DNA of 64,000 nt from Bacillota bacterium (GCA_023398375.1 JAEWSH010000073.1:1-64000); one strand, 5' to 3'. Shown: positions 18,825 through 27,118, numbered from the stretch's first letter. Notes: generated by a model not told the origin, from the sequence alone. Translations and numbers: made by a program.

Positions 18825-19526
18825 ATGGATCAGATAAATATAATGGTAGCAGACGATGATAAGGATATTGTTGAGGTTCTGACAAGAATCTTAGAACAGG
18901 AGGACTACCATATATATCAGGCATCTAATGGCATTGAGGCACTGGAAATACTACAGAAACAGGAAATCCAATTGGTATTACTGGACGTTATGATGCCGAA
19001 AATGAACGGGTTAACAGTAATGCTTAAAATAAGAGAGAAGAAGAATATTCCGATCATCATTTTATCAGCAAAAACAGAAGAAAGTGATATTGTGTCCGGC
19101 CTGGAGCTTGGTGCAGATGATTACATTGAGAAACCGTTTAATACACCTGAATTACTTGCCAGAGTGAAGGCTCAGATCAGACGATATATGATACTTGGAA
19201 ATGGAAAAATGGATGTCAGGGATGAAATTATTAAAAACGGATTACTAGAGCTTGACCGCAGCAGTAAGCAAATGAAAATAAATGGAGCGGTATGTAATTT
19301 AACAGCTACGGAATACAAGATAATGGAATTATTAATGGAGAATGCCGGAAGAGTATTTTCAGCAGAACAGATTTATCAAAGTGTATGGAATGAGGATGCT
19401 TATAGTATTGAAAATACCGTAATGATACATATTAGGCGGATTCGTGAGAAGATAGAGATAAATCCAAAAAAGCCGGTCTATTTAAAGGTGGTGTGGGGAA
19501 TTGGATACAAAATTGAAAAAATGTAG
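18825..19526 (+). CDS. OmpR-family response regulator, VanR-like
   Basis: A 233-residue regulator. The receiver carries the acidic ADDDKD patch near residue 9, Asp54 as phosphorylation site in LLDVMMP, and Lys in IEKPFNTP. The C-terminal winged helix has VCNLTATEYKIMELLMEN and ENTVMIHIRRIREKIE. ATG 18825 has AAAGG about 8 nt upstream; an in-frame GTG lies at 18810. The gene overlaps the kinase gene by 26 bp. Confidence 0.92.
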   Translation: MDQINIMVADDDKDIVEVLTRILEQEDYHIYQASNGIEALEILQKQEIQLVLLDVMMPKMNGLTVMLKIREKKNIPIIILSAKTEESDIVSGLELGADDYIEKPFNTPELLARVKAQIRRYMILGNGKMDVRDEIIKNGLLELDRSSKQMKINGAVCNLTATEYKIMELLMENAGRVFSAEQIYQSVWNEDAYSIENTVMIHIRRIREKIEINPKKPVYLKVVWGIGYKIEKM

Positions 19527-21132
19527 GAAGTATCACTTGCTTTTTATTATTAATATAATCCTATACGGCATAATGGGGACGATGCTCAGCTTAATGAACA
19601 GCCGTATCTTCTATGATGAATGGGGCTATGATTTTTTTGAAATGCATCTGAGTGTTTATTTTTATATTGGATTTACTCTGCAAATTATTATGCTGGCTTT
19701 CTTTCTTTATTTTATTAAAGATACGGAAAGTCATACTGCTTCCGTTATTAGAAAAATACCATCAGAACTAATCGTTATAGTATTTGTTTTAAGTACTGTT
19801 GGGATATATCTCTATAGCTTTCATGACCAGCAGTCTTCGATTCGGCAGGAAGAAGAATTCTATGACGACATATATCTATTCGGGTCTATTTACGGGGAAG
19901 CAATTAGGAAAAGCATCCTTGCATTTATCAAAAATGGATTGATTGGTATGGGATATTTATGGATCTTAACGGCTGCTACGGTAAAAATAAAAGGCAGGTA
20001 CTGGAGAGAAGACAGCTTGCTTTTAAAGCTTTTCCGTCACTATAACAAAAATAGAGTAAGTCCCTTAAGAAGGATGTATGTGAATGATATTCTTTTTATC
20101 TTTTTTCAATTGGCACTTTTTCTTTATGAAGTTATGATCAGCAATAAGATGGCTGCCCGAGAATTTAATAGTATTCAATTTTATAGCTATTTAGTTGCGC
20201 TGCCCTTACTGTGCGAAAGTATCCTGATAGGGTGGAAATGTAAAGTGGAAATTAAGGAAAAGGATATCCGTTCTTTAGTAAATGAGATTCATAAGATAAA
20301 GTTGGGACAAGAACAGATTGAAAATAAAATACCTGCTAATTCTTTTCTATATGAGACCGGTGAAGAGCTAAAGAATATTTCTTTCAATCTCTATAACAGT
20401 ATGCAGCAGCAGATGAAGAATGAGAAACTGAAGGTGGATTTGATCACAAATATATCCCACGATCTGAAGACACCGCTCACCTCAATTATTGGTTACATCG
20501 ATTTATTAGCGGCTAAGGATTATCTGAATCGTGAAGATAAGCATTATATTACTGAACTTAAGAAAAAGGCAGAAAACTTACATAATATGATTAAAGTTGT
20601 ATTTGAGTTATCCAAAGCCTCCAGTGGGAATATAAAGATAGAAAAATCAAAACTGAATTTGAACAAATTGATCATGCAGACTATTGCAGATATGGAAGAT
20701 ACCATTATAAACTCCGGCTTTATTATAAAAACACGATATGCAGAAGAGAGTTTGGTGTTTTGGGGGGATGGCGAAAAGCTATACCTTGTCTGTCAGAATT
20801 TAATAAGCAATGCAGTAAAATATTCTTTATCAGGCAGCAGAATTTATATAAAGACATATTCAGAACCGGGGAATGTCGTATTCAGCATTCAAAATACGTC
20901 TGCATATGAGATGGATTTTACCCCGGATGAGATCTCAGCAAGATTTGTAAGGGGAGATGAATCCAGAAGCGATGGGGGAAATGGGCTTGGTCTTGCTATT
21001 GCCAGAACATATTCGGAAGTCTGCGGTGGTGAATTTAACATCTCAATTGAGGGTGATATGTTCAAAGTAACCATTAAGTTTCCTATTGCGGAGTGTTCCA
21101 GAACAATGAACGAGAAAAAATATGAAGATTAG
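19501..21132 (+). CDS. Sensor histidine kinase, VanS-like
   Basis: A 543-residue kinase with about six membrane helices in residues 10-245, then a DHp domain with His320 in NISHDLKTPLTSIIGY and an ATPase domain (NLISNAVKYSLSGSRIY, GLGLAIARTYSEVCGG). It is co-transcribed with the regulator before it. The frame opens at TTG 19501 inside the regulator gene, and the exact start is uncertain. VanS-like membrane kinases of this type often react to cell-wall or antimicrobial stress; the signal here is unknown. Confidence 0.88.
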   Translation: MDTKLKKCRKYHLLFIINIILYGIMGTMLSLMNSRIFYDEWGYDFFEMHLSVYFYIGFTLQIIMLAFFLYFIKDTESHTASVIRKIPSELIVIVFVLSTVGIYLYSFHDQQSSIRQEEEFYDDIYLFGSIYGEAIRKSILAFIKNGLIGMGYLWILTAATVKIKGRYWREDSLLLKLFRHYNKNRVSPLRRMYVNDILFIFFQLALFLYEVMISNKMAAREFNSIQFYSYLVALPLLCESILIGWKCKVEIKEKDIRSLVNEIHKIKLGQEQIENKIPANSFLYETGEELKNISFNLYNSMQQQMKNEKLKVDLITNISHDLKTPLTSIIGYIDLLAAKDYLNREDKHYITELKKKAENLHNMIKVVFELSKASSGNIKIEKSKLNLNKLIMQTIADMEDTIINSGFIIKTRYAEESLVFWGDGEKLYLVCQNLISNAVKYSLSGSRIYIKTYSEPGNVVFSIQNTSAYEMDFTPDEISARFVRGDESRSDGGNGLGLAIARTYSEVCGGEFNISIEGDMFKVTIKFPIAECSRTMNEKKYED

Positions 21133-21156
21133 ATTAAAACTGAAAGTAGGTGCGAT

Positions 21157-21387
21157 ATGGATGCAATGAAGACTGTAAAAATATGTTCCGCCAGGGATAC
21201 AATAGAGGCAGAAATACTTATTGATATCTTAAAGCAACATAATATTCCTGCATACAAACAAGGTGTTGGTATTATGGGTATCTACGCTGGTAATTCCATG
21301 TTTGGTGAAGATATTTTTGTTAATGAAAAGGATGCTGCTAAAACAAAAGAATTAGTTGAAAATATTGTACAGAAAGAAAACAATTGA
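21157..21387 (+). CDS. DUF2007-like small signal-transducing protein
   Basis: A 76-residue protein. It contains the pattern of DUF2007 (ARDTIEAEILIDILKQHNIPAY and GEDIFVNEKDAAKTKELVENI), a ferredoxin-like fold called putative signal-transducing protein. AGGT lies 6 nt upstream of the ATG. It follows the VanRS-like pair by 24 bp and is probably in the same transcript. Confidence 0.75.
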   Translation: MDAMKTVKICSARDTIEAEILIDILKQHNIPAYKQGVGIMGIYAGNSMFGEDIFVNEKDAAKTKELVENIVQKENN

Positions 21388-21408
21388 AAAATGAACGGAG
21401 TTAATTTA

Positions 21409-21510
21409 ATGGGAAATATTAAGGTTATGTTTTTTGATTTATTTTTTACTTTAATTACACCTTGTTATCTGAAACTATCGAAACTCGCAAAGCGTGTTTC
21501 TCATAGTTAA
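21409..21510 (+). pseudogene. HAD-hydrolase N-terminal fragment ended by a hairpin repeat
   Basis: CGGAG and an ATG at 21409 start a frame reading MGNIKVMFFDLFFTLITP. The DLFFTL stretch is HAD motif I (DxFxT). After about 20 codons the sequence runs into a 29-bp hairpin repeat (21480-21508) also found at 47093-47121, and a stop follows at 21508. The remaining roughly 200 codons of a HAD protein are absent. It therefore looks like a gene truncated by insertion of, or deletion next to, the repeat. Confidence 0.6.
21480..21508. repeat. Hairpin repeat, copy 1
   Basis: GAAACTCGCAAAGCGTGTTTC with the flanking TCATAGTT is identical over 29 bp to 47093-47121. GAAAC/GTTTC form the stem, and AACTAT (21473-21478) with ATAGTT extend it. 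Confidence 0.75.
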
Positions 21511-21818
21511 CCAGATTCCATTTGTAAGGATAATTATATTTAAAGAAAGTCCAAAATTTGACTTTCGACCCACTGTTATGTTATACTTTTTAAGAATCGA
21601 TGGTTGAAGTAAGTAATAAAAGTAGTTTTTAGTACTGAGCATAAGTATGTTTTAATTATAAAATAGATTTAAGTTAGGTACTGGGAATAGGATTGATGAA
21701 AGGCAAGCAATCCTATTATGTAAATGATCAATTGATGAAATTATTACTAAAAAAACAAATTTTAGAACTGGGGTCTGCACAGGCTCAGATGGGAATGTGC
21801 TATACTATCATCCGGTGG

Positions 21819-21824
21819 TATAAT
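21819..21824 (+). promoter_or_regulatory. Extended -10 promoter candidate before the betaine operon
   Basis: TATAAT at 21819-21824 is preceded by TGG, an extended -10 form; no good -35 exists. A full terminator lies 26 bp downstream, before the first gene, so the leader could be an attenuator. The rest of the 21511-21818 gap shows no supported gene. Confidence 0.35.
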
Positions 21825-21849
21825 GTGAGTCATTTTTATGGCGAAACTT

Positions 21850-21895
21850 AGACACTCTAACTCTATTTATCATAATAGAGTTAGGGTGTCTTTTT
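21850..21895 (+). terminator. Intrinsic terminator upstream of the betaine transporter
   Basis: AGACACTCTAACTCTAT (21850-21866) pairs with ATAGAGTTAGGGTGTCT (21875-21891), with one G-U pair, followed by T tract to 21895. It closely resembles the terminator at 25769-25806 at the other end of the operon. Confidence 0.85.
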
Positions 21896-21897
21896 AA

Positions 21898-21935
21898 TTC
21901 ATGACAAGTGAAGCGGCTTGCTGATTCATCTTGTT
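21898..21935. repeat. Copy of the TTCATGACAAGTGAAG repeat
   Basis: Starts TTCATGACAAGTGAAG and ends TTCATCTTGTT, so GTGAA..TTCA-type arms face each other. It sits directly between the terminator and the ribosome site of the betaine ATPase gene. Confidence 0.6.
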
Positions 21936-21965
21936 TCTCATAATTTTGAAAAGGGGGAGACTGAA

Positions 21966-23159
21966 ATGGTAAAAGTAAGAGTAAAAAATCTTTACAAAAT
22001 TTACGGTTCTAAGCCTAAAAAGGCTCTGGAACTTGTAAAAAATGGTATTACAAAAGAAGAATTATTAAAAAGAACAGGGAATGGAATAGGAATCAATCAT
22101 GCAGGTTTTGAAGTGTCAGAAGGTGAAATATTCGTTGTAATGGGATTATCGGGAAGTGGAAAATCAACTATGATCCGATGTCTCAATCGTCTGATAGAGC
22201 CCACTGACGGAGAAGTGATCATTGACGGAGAAAATATATGTGCCTGTGATGATAAGAAGCTGTTAGAGATCAGAAGAAAAAAAATAGCCATGGTCTTTCA
22301 ACATTTTGCATTGTTTCCGCACAGAACTGTTGCTGAAAATGTAGCATATGGATTGGAAGTACAAAAAGAAGATAAAGAGTTCAGAAAGAAAAAAGCATAT
22401 GAATCATTAGCTATGGTTGGCCTAAAAGGTTATGAAGAATCTTATCCAAGTGAATTGAGCGGCGGAATGCAGCAAAGAGTTGGCCTTGCCAGAGCATTGG
22501 CAACAGATGCAGATATACTGCTTATGGATGAAGCTTTTAGTGCCTTAGATCCATTGATACGAGCTGAAATGCAGGATGAACTGGTTGCCTTACAAGATAA
22601 TGTCAGAAAAACGATTATTTTTATCACACATGATTTGGATGAAGCATTGAAAATCGGTGATCGTATTGCAATTATGAAAGAAGGAGTAATTGTTCAGATT
22701 GGTACACCGGAAGAGATACTGGAACATCCGGCCGATGAATATGTAAGAATGTTTATCAAAGATGTGAACAGAACGAAAGTATTGACTGCATCTACCATAA
22801 TGAAAAAACCGGATCCGATCATAGCACAAAAAGACGGCATTCGTATGGCTGTCAGAAAAATGGAAGAAGCAAAGATTTCGAGTATATTTGTTGTCAACAA
22901 AGAAAAAATCTTACAAGGGATTGTAACCATAGACTCAGCAGTCGAAGCACTTAAAAATGGAGAATCAGATATCAGTAAATTACTGATTAAAGATATGGAA
23001 AAAGTTGGACCGGATACACCTTTGATTGATTTAGTGCCGCTTGCAGTTCATACCAAATATCCGATAGCGGTCGTAAATGATCAGGACAGACTGCTTGGAA
23101 TTATTGTAAGGGTCACCGTGCTTGCAGGGATAGCCGGAGAGGAGATGGAAAATGTTTAG
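21966..23159 (+). CDS. opuAA: Glycine betaine/proline ABC transporter ATPase with CBS domains
   Basis: A 397-residue ATPase of the OpuAA/GbuA/ProV family. Walker A GLSGSGKST, signature LSGGMQQRVGLARAL and Walker B ILLMDEAFSALDPL are intact. Two CBS domains fill the last 120 residues and sense ionic strength in OpuA of other Firmicutes. ATG 21966 is chosen because GGGGGAG precedes it; the reading frame extends upstream only into a repeat. Its end overlaps the permease start by 8 bp. The operon imports compatible solutes under osmotic stress. Confidence 0.93.
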   Translation: MVKVRVKNLYKIYGSKPKKALELVKNGITKEELLKRTGNGIGINHAGFEVSEGEIFVVMGLSGSGKSTMIRCLNRLIEPTDGEVIIDGENICACDDKKLLEIRRKKIAMVFQHFALFPHRTVAENVAYGLEVQKEDKEFRKKKAYESLAMVGLKGYEESYPSELSGGMQQRVGLARALATDADILLMDEAFSALDPLIRAEMQDELVALQDNVRKTIIFITHDLDEALKIGDRIAIMKEGVIVQIGTPEEILEHPADEYVRMFIKDVNRTKVLTASTIMKKPDPIIAQKDGIRMAVRKMEEAKISSIFVVNKEKILQGIVTIDSAVEALKNGESDISKLLIKDMEKVGPDTPLIDLVPLAVHTKYPIAVVNDQDRLLGIIVRVTVLAGIAGEEMENV

Positions 23160-23991
23160 ATTACCTTTGGGAGATTATTTTGAAGTAATAATAGATTGGT
23201 TGAAAGAGCACGGAGATTCATTTTTTGACGGAATGAAAGATGGTGTGATGTTTATAATAGACCGATTAGAAGATTTTTTGGTTTTTATTCCATGGTGGCT
23301 GTTGATCATTGTAGTGGTACTGCTTGCATGGCGAATATCCGGGAAAAAACTGGCACTATTGACTGCTATTGGTCTTTGCTTGATATATTCGATAGATTTG
23401 TGGGATGAAATGTTGGAAACACTGGCGTTGGTGTTCAGTTCGACTTTGTTGGCTTTGTTAATTGGAATTCCAATGGGGATATGGATGGCTAAAAAAGAGA
23501 TGGCAGAAAAGATGATCAAACCGATTTTGGATTTCATGCAGACGATGCCTGCTTTTGTTTACTTGATACCATCCGTTATCTTTTTCGGATTGGGAAAAAT
23601 GCCGGGAGCGATCGCTACGATCATATTTGCTATGCCGCCAGTGGTACGTCTGACGAACCTCGGAATCAGACAGGTACCGGAAGATGTGATAGAAGCTGCA
23701 GTTTCGTTTGGATCTACATCGGGACAGATGCTTCGTAAGGTGCAGATCCCGCTTGCCATGCCCACGATATTGACAGGCGTGAACCAGACGATCATGCTTT
23801 CGCTTTCTATGGTCGTCATTTCAGCTATGATTGGAGCGAGAGGACTGGGGGAGATCGTTTTGAACGGTGTGACCCAGATGCAGATTGGAAAGGGATTTGA
23901 AGGGGGTATTGCTGTAGTTATTCTGGCGATTATCCTGGATAGGCTGACACAGTCGGTCGGGAAAAAATCAGGAAGACCAGTTACCAAATAA
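23152..23991 (+). CDS. opuAB: Glycine betaine/proline ABC transporter permease
   Basis: A 279-residue permease of the ProW/OpuAB type. The family sequence MQTMPAFVYLIPSVIFFGLG and the EAA loop VIEAAVSFGSTSGQMLRKVQ are visible. About six membrane helices lie in residues 45-270. It starts inside the end of the ATPase gene. A structured repeat separates it from the binding-protein gene. Confidence 0.93.
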   Translation: MFRLPLGDYFEVIIDWLKEHGDSFFDGMKDGVMFIIDRLEDFLVFIPWWLLIIVVVLLAWRISGKKLALLTAIGLCLIYSIDLWDEMLETLALVFSSTLLALLIGIPMGIWMAKKEMAEKMIKPILDFMQTMPAFVYLIPSVIFFGLGKMPGAIATIIFAMPPVVRLTNLGIRQVPEDVIEAAVSFGSTSGQMLRKVQIPLAMPTILTGVNQTIMLSLSMVVISAMIGARGLGEIVLNGVTQMQIGKGFEGGIAVVILAIILDRLTQSVGKKSGRPVTK

Positions 23992-23994
23992 TAT

Positions 23995-24173
23995 GATACC
24001 AGGGTCAAAAGGTCATTCGTTTCATGCTTGCATGAAACAGCATGACTTTGTGACCCGCAAAACATGAGAAAGTAGCCCGAATAGGACGGATTTCGAATGT
24101 TTTTAGGATTGTGAGAGCACAAAGGGCGTAACGATCCGTAGGTATCAGGGGGCAAAATACCTTTTGCCCCCCC
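23995..24173. repeat. Structured intergenic repeat (REP-like) within the betaine operon
   Basis: Outer ends GATACC (23995-24000) and GGTATC (24141-24146) are inverted. Inside is a stem with GGGTCA (24002-24007) and TGACCC (24051-24056) around a hairpin GTTTCATG-CTTG-CATGAAAC (24019-24038). A second perfect hairpin GGGGGCAAAA-TACC-TTTTGCCCCC (24148-24171) follows. The last hairpin lacks a T tract, so it may lower rather than stop transcription into the binding-protein gene, or protect the upstream mRNA end. The layout is that of a dispersed repeat, though only one copy is in this window. Confidence 0.7.
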
Positions 24174-24204
24174 CACATCATAATATTATAAAAAGGAGAT
24201 CACT

Positions 24205-25155
24205 ATGAAAAAAATATTACAAAAATGTATCGTTATGCTAGTAACAATGACAATGTCAGGAGTTATACTCGCAGGCTGCGGAGATGCGAAAGAAAGTTCG
24301 AAATCTTTGGAAACAGAGAGTACAGTCCTCAAAGAGGAATTAAAAAACAATACAGCAGATACTGTAGAGGAAGAGAAAGGAACTATTAAATTAGTCTATG
24401 TTAATTGGGCAGAAGGAATTGCCATGACAAATCTTGCAAAAGTCATTTTGGAAGATAAAATGGGTTATGATGTTGAAGTGACGATGGCTGATGTAGCACC
24501 TATCTTTACTTCTCTTTCAAGTGGAGATCAGGATGTATTTATGGATGCATGGCTGCCGATTACTCATAAGAGCTACATGGATAAATATGGTAAAGAGTTA
24601 GAAGATCTTGGAAATAATTTTGAAGGAGCCAAGATCGGATTGGTCGTACCGTCCTATATGGATATTAATAGTATTACAGAGTTGAACGACATAGCGGATG
24701 ATTTGGACGGGGAAATTATCGGAATTGATTCAGGAGCAGGAATCATGACAACAACAGAAGAAGCAATTGATACTTATGATCTTAATCTGGAATTGCTGCC
24801 AGGAAGTGGTCCGGCCATGACGGCAGCTTTAGATACTGCAATTGAAAAGAAAGAACCTATCGTTGTTACCGGATGGGAACCTCACTGGAAATTTGCAAGA
24901 TGGGATCTGAAATTTTTAAATGACCCGGAAGGTGTATACGGAGACTCTGAAACTATTCATACCATCACAAGAAAAGGATTTAGCGGGGATATGCCTGAAG
25001 CAGCAGAATTCTTCAAGAATTTCTTTATGGACAGCCAGCAGTTGGGCGACCTGATGGGGGCAATCTCTGACAGCGATGAAGATCCTGAAGTTGTAGCAAA
25101 AGAATGGATGGATGAAAACGAAGATCTGGTTCAGTCATGGATTCCAGCAGAATAA
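24205..25155 (+). CDS. opuAC: Glycine betaine-binding lipoprotein
   Basis: A 316-residue solute-binding protein. The lipobox ILAGC ends at Cys25. The mature part follows the OpuAC fold: YVNWAEGIAMTNLAKVIL, QDVFMDAWLPITHKSYM and VVTGWEPHWKF, with Trp residues suited to an aromatic box for the quaternary amine. AAAAGGAG lies 8 nt before the ATG. It delivers substrate to the two genes upstream. Confidence 0.92.
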   Translation: MKKILQKCIVMLVTMTMSGVILAGCGDAKESSKSLETESTVLKEELKNNTADTVEEEKGTIKLVYVNWAEGIAMTNLAKVILEDKMGYDVEVTMADVAPIFTSLSSGDQDVFMDAWLPITHKSYMDKYGKELEDLGNNFEGAKIGLVVPSYMDINSITELNDIADDLDGEIIGIDSGAGIMTTTEEAIDTYDLNLELLPGSGPAMTAALDTAIEKKEPIVVTGWEPHWKFARWDLKFLNDPEGVYGDSETIHTITRKGFSGDMPEAAEFFKNFFMDSQQLGDLMGAISDSDEDPEVVAKEWMDENEDLVQSWIPAE

Positions 25156-25236
25156 ATAGACTGAAAATAAAATGAAAAGCAGCAGATCAAATATTTTGAC
25201 AAACAATATGAAAGATGCTAGATTATAATAGTTCTT

Positions 25237-25247
25237 ATAACGGTTAT
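25237..25247. promoter_or_regulatory. Palindrome ATAAC-G-GTTAT before marR
   Basis: An 11-bp inverted repeat lies downstream of a TTGACA (25196-25201) that may be the -35 box of the MarR gene; the -10 assignment is unclear (TAGATT at 25219 with 17-bp spacing, or TATAAT at 25224). It may be an autoregulatory site. Confidence 0.35.
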
Positions 25248-25283
25248 CTCTATTCATCATAGGGCGATTGGAATTGTATTGGA

Positions 25284-25296
25284 ATGTATAATACAT
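25284..25296. promoter_or_regulatory. Palindrome ATGTAT-A-ATACAT before marR
   Basis: A perfect 13-bp inverted repeat that ends 20 bp before the MarR start codon. The size fits a MarR dimer site for autoregulation. Confidence 0.4.
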
Positions 25297-25316
25297 CATA
25301 AAGAAGGAATACGGTA

Positions 25317-25754
25317 ATGCATGAGGAAATATCCGAATTAATCAGAAGATATTATGATGACTGGTTTGAAATCAATAAAATATATTATGTATGGGCTAAA
25401 AAACATAATATTTCACAAAAAGCTCTTTTCGTATTATATGAGATACTAAACTCAAAAGGAACATGTACGCAGACATTAATTTGTGAGCATACATCGTATC
25501 AGAAGCAGACTGTTTCTCAAATACTGAATAGCTTGGGAAAGCAAGGATTGATAAAAAGAGAAGTCAATAGGACAGATAAAAGAAATCGGATCATTACACT
25601 TACTCCGGAAGGAGAAGTTTATGCAAAGTCCTTGATGGAAGAATTGAAGGCAACTGAAATCAAAGCATTTATGTTACTCACACCAAAAGAGAGAAAGACA
25701 GTGATTGATGGGCTCCATTTGCTGGCTCGGGTCTTGGACCGGACTTTTTCTTAA
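25317..25754 (+). CDS. MarR-family transcriptional regulator
   Basis: A 145-residue winged-helix regulator. The recognition region TLICEHTSYQKQTVSQILNSL and the wing LIKREVNRTDKRNRIITLTPEG are clear MarR features. AAGGA lies 8 nt before the ATG. It follows the betaine importer and probably controls it, as related MarR/GbsR proteins do in other Firmicutes; two palindromes lie just upstream. Confidence 0.88.
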   Translation: MHEEISELIRRYYDDWFEINKIYYVWAKKHNISQKALFVLYEILNSKGTCTQTLICEHTSYQKQTVSQILNSLGKQGLIKREVNRTDKRNRIITLTPEGEVYAKSLMEELKATEIKAFMLLTPKERKTVIDGLHLLARVLDRTFS

Positions 25755-25768
25755 AAAGAAAGCTTAGG

Positions 25769-25806
25769 CACTCCGACTCCATTAAATATAGAGTTGGAGT
25801 GTTTTT
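25769..25806 (+). terminator. Intrinsic terminator after marR
   Basis: CACTCCGACTC (25769-25779) pairs with GAGTTGGAGTG (25791-25801), then a T run. It shares sequence with the 21850-21895 terminator. The 25807-25954 stretch has no supported gene. Confidence 0.85.
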
Positions 25807-25954
25807 GTTTGCACACCATGGGCGGGCGCTAACGTATAGTCTCTAAGTTCCGCTACAGTCATTTCTATTAATTCCATTACTGTTACGCCTCTGTTACCAC
25901 AAAATTTATGTACGTCACTCCTCTGGATAGATAATACTTGGCACACAATCAAAT

Positions 25955-25980
25955 GGGCTGTTGCAATCTTGCAACAGCCC
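25955..25980 (-). terminator. Hairpin after the DNRLRE protein gene
   Basis: A perfect 10-bp stem GGGCTGTTGC/GCAACAGCCC with a 6-nt loop, just past the stop of the minus-strand gene. The T tract on the minus strand is weak. Confidence 0.55.
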
Positions 25981-25996
25981 TAACGTTAATTTGCTT

Positions 25997-26923
25997 TTAA
26001 GTGATAGTTAAAATTGAAAGATTAGCCTGAACCGGTATATTTGCAAATACTACCTCAGCACCAGTTTGATTTACCAATGTCACAGTAACAGGGGTGTCAG
26101 ATACCGTAATAAATGCATCCCCATTCAATTGTCCAGTTACAATAGGTGAATTGCCTAGCGCAACACTGATGCCGTCGACAGACACGGAAAATACCATATT
26201 TACAGGTCCTGCTGAACCATCTGTAGTAACCCACCAGTTAATATAATAATTGCCTGCAGCTGAAATAGTAAATTCACCAGTTGCCGCATTATAACTGATA
26301 TTTTCGGACTGGTCATTAATTACGGTGTCGAAAATTACATTAGCACTGTCATTGATTAGTACGCCAGGACTTCCCTGAAGCTGTGTCTGGATTCCGGCTA
26401 GATTACCGGTAGTTCCTTGTGAATAATTAATAACTAACTGAGGTTCAAATGCAGCACCAACAGGTTTACCCCCAAATTGTATCGAAGTGGTACCATCTGG
26501 ATTTGTGAGTGCAATTCCGTAATTTGGAAAATCTCCATTTAACCACTGATTTACTAAGCTCGTAATATCAATCTCAATATACGTGAGTATTTCTTCCACT
26601 GTAATATCAGTGGTAATTGCCGTCGGGACATAAGTGGGCATTGTATTATACGTTACCGTATTAATATCAAAATCCGTGGTAACGCGGTTAATAACGATTG
26701 GACTTGATAAAACTCCGTTTTTATCGAAAACAAATAAACGAAGTACAGCACTATCTACTGATGCAACGGGTATCGAAGATAAATCAAATTTCAGTAAACT
26801 GATAGTATTTAAAAAAATCGGATCCGTTCCCACTACTATAACAGCACTCGATGACAGATTATAAGTTGATAATAAACTTGAAACATAGGTGGTACCTGTA
26901 GTTAAAAGAGTTTGAGTAGCCAT
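25997..26923 (-). CDS. DNRLRE-domain surface protein with BclA/TNF-like C-terminus
   Basis: A 308-residue protein. Residues about 20-165 match the DNRLRE beta-sandwich: SLLKFDLSSIP, AVLRLFVFDKNG, IDITSLVNQWLNGDFPNYGI. Residues about 180-308 match the C1q/TNF-like domain of BclA-type exosporium proteins (ISYNAATGEFTISAAGNYYI, MVFSVSVDGISV, DTPVTVTLVNQTGAEV). No signal peptide, LPXTG or membrane segment exists, which suits a protein assembled on the spore from the mother cell (inference). ATG 26923 has AAAGGA 9 nt upstream and is preferred to ATG 26941. It is a single-gene unit. Confidence 0.8.
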   Translation of the reverse strand: MATQTLLTTGTTYVSSLLSTYNLSSSAVIVVGTDPIFLNTISLLKFDLSSIPVASVDSAVLRLFVFDKNGVLSSPIVINRVTTDFDINTVTYNTMPTYVPTAITTDITVEEILTYIEIDITSLVNQWLNGDFPNYGIALTNPDGTTSIQFGGKPVGAAFEPQLVINYSQGTTGNLAGIQTQLQGSPGVLINDSANVIFDTVINDQSENISYNAATGEFTISAAGNYYINWWVTTDGSAGPVNMVFSVSVDGISVALGNSPIVTGQLNGDAFITVSDTPVTVTLVNQTGAEVVFANIPVQANLSILTIT

Positions 26924-27052
26924 TGTATCATATCCTTTCATGCCATGATTTTTTTTATAGTTATTAATGATTTACATAATGTGGCCACAGTATAGTATAT
27001 TCGCCTTAATGAAATATGTTCTTGGCTTTAATAGATGTGTTTTCCTATAAAT

Positions 27053-27103
27053 TAAAAAACACCCTCACAAATATACATTCAAAGTGTATATTGTGAGGAT
27101 GTG
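27053..27103 (-). terminator. Intrinsic terminator of ndk
   Basis: On the minus strand CACATCCTCACAATATACA pairs with TGTATATTTGTGAGGGTG, followed by TTTTTT. It lies just past the ndk stop. Confidence 0.8.
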
Positions 27104-27118
27104 CTATAGAGCCTCTTT

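Noticed and set aside
18571..18924. Minus-strand open frame of 117 codons overlapping the response regulator start
   Set aside because: No ribosome site or family; it spans an AT-rich divergent promoter region and the start of a clear regulator gene.
21696..21851. Plus-strand 51-codon frame (MKGKQSYYVNDQ...) upstream of the betaine operon
   Set aside because: Weak ribosome site, no recognisable family, and its end runs into the terminator; it may be a gene remnant but cannot be supported.
25782..25877. Minus-strand 31-codon frame (MELIEMTVAELRDY...) opposite the marR terminator
   Set aside because: It has a GAGG site but ends inside a terminator hairpin and matches nothing I know.
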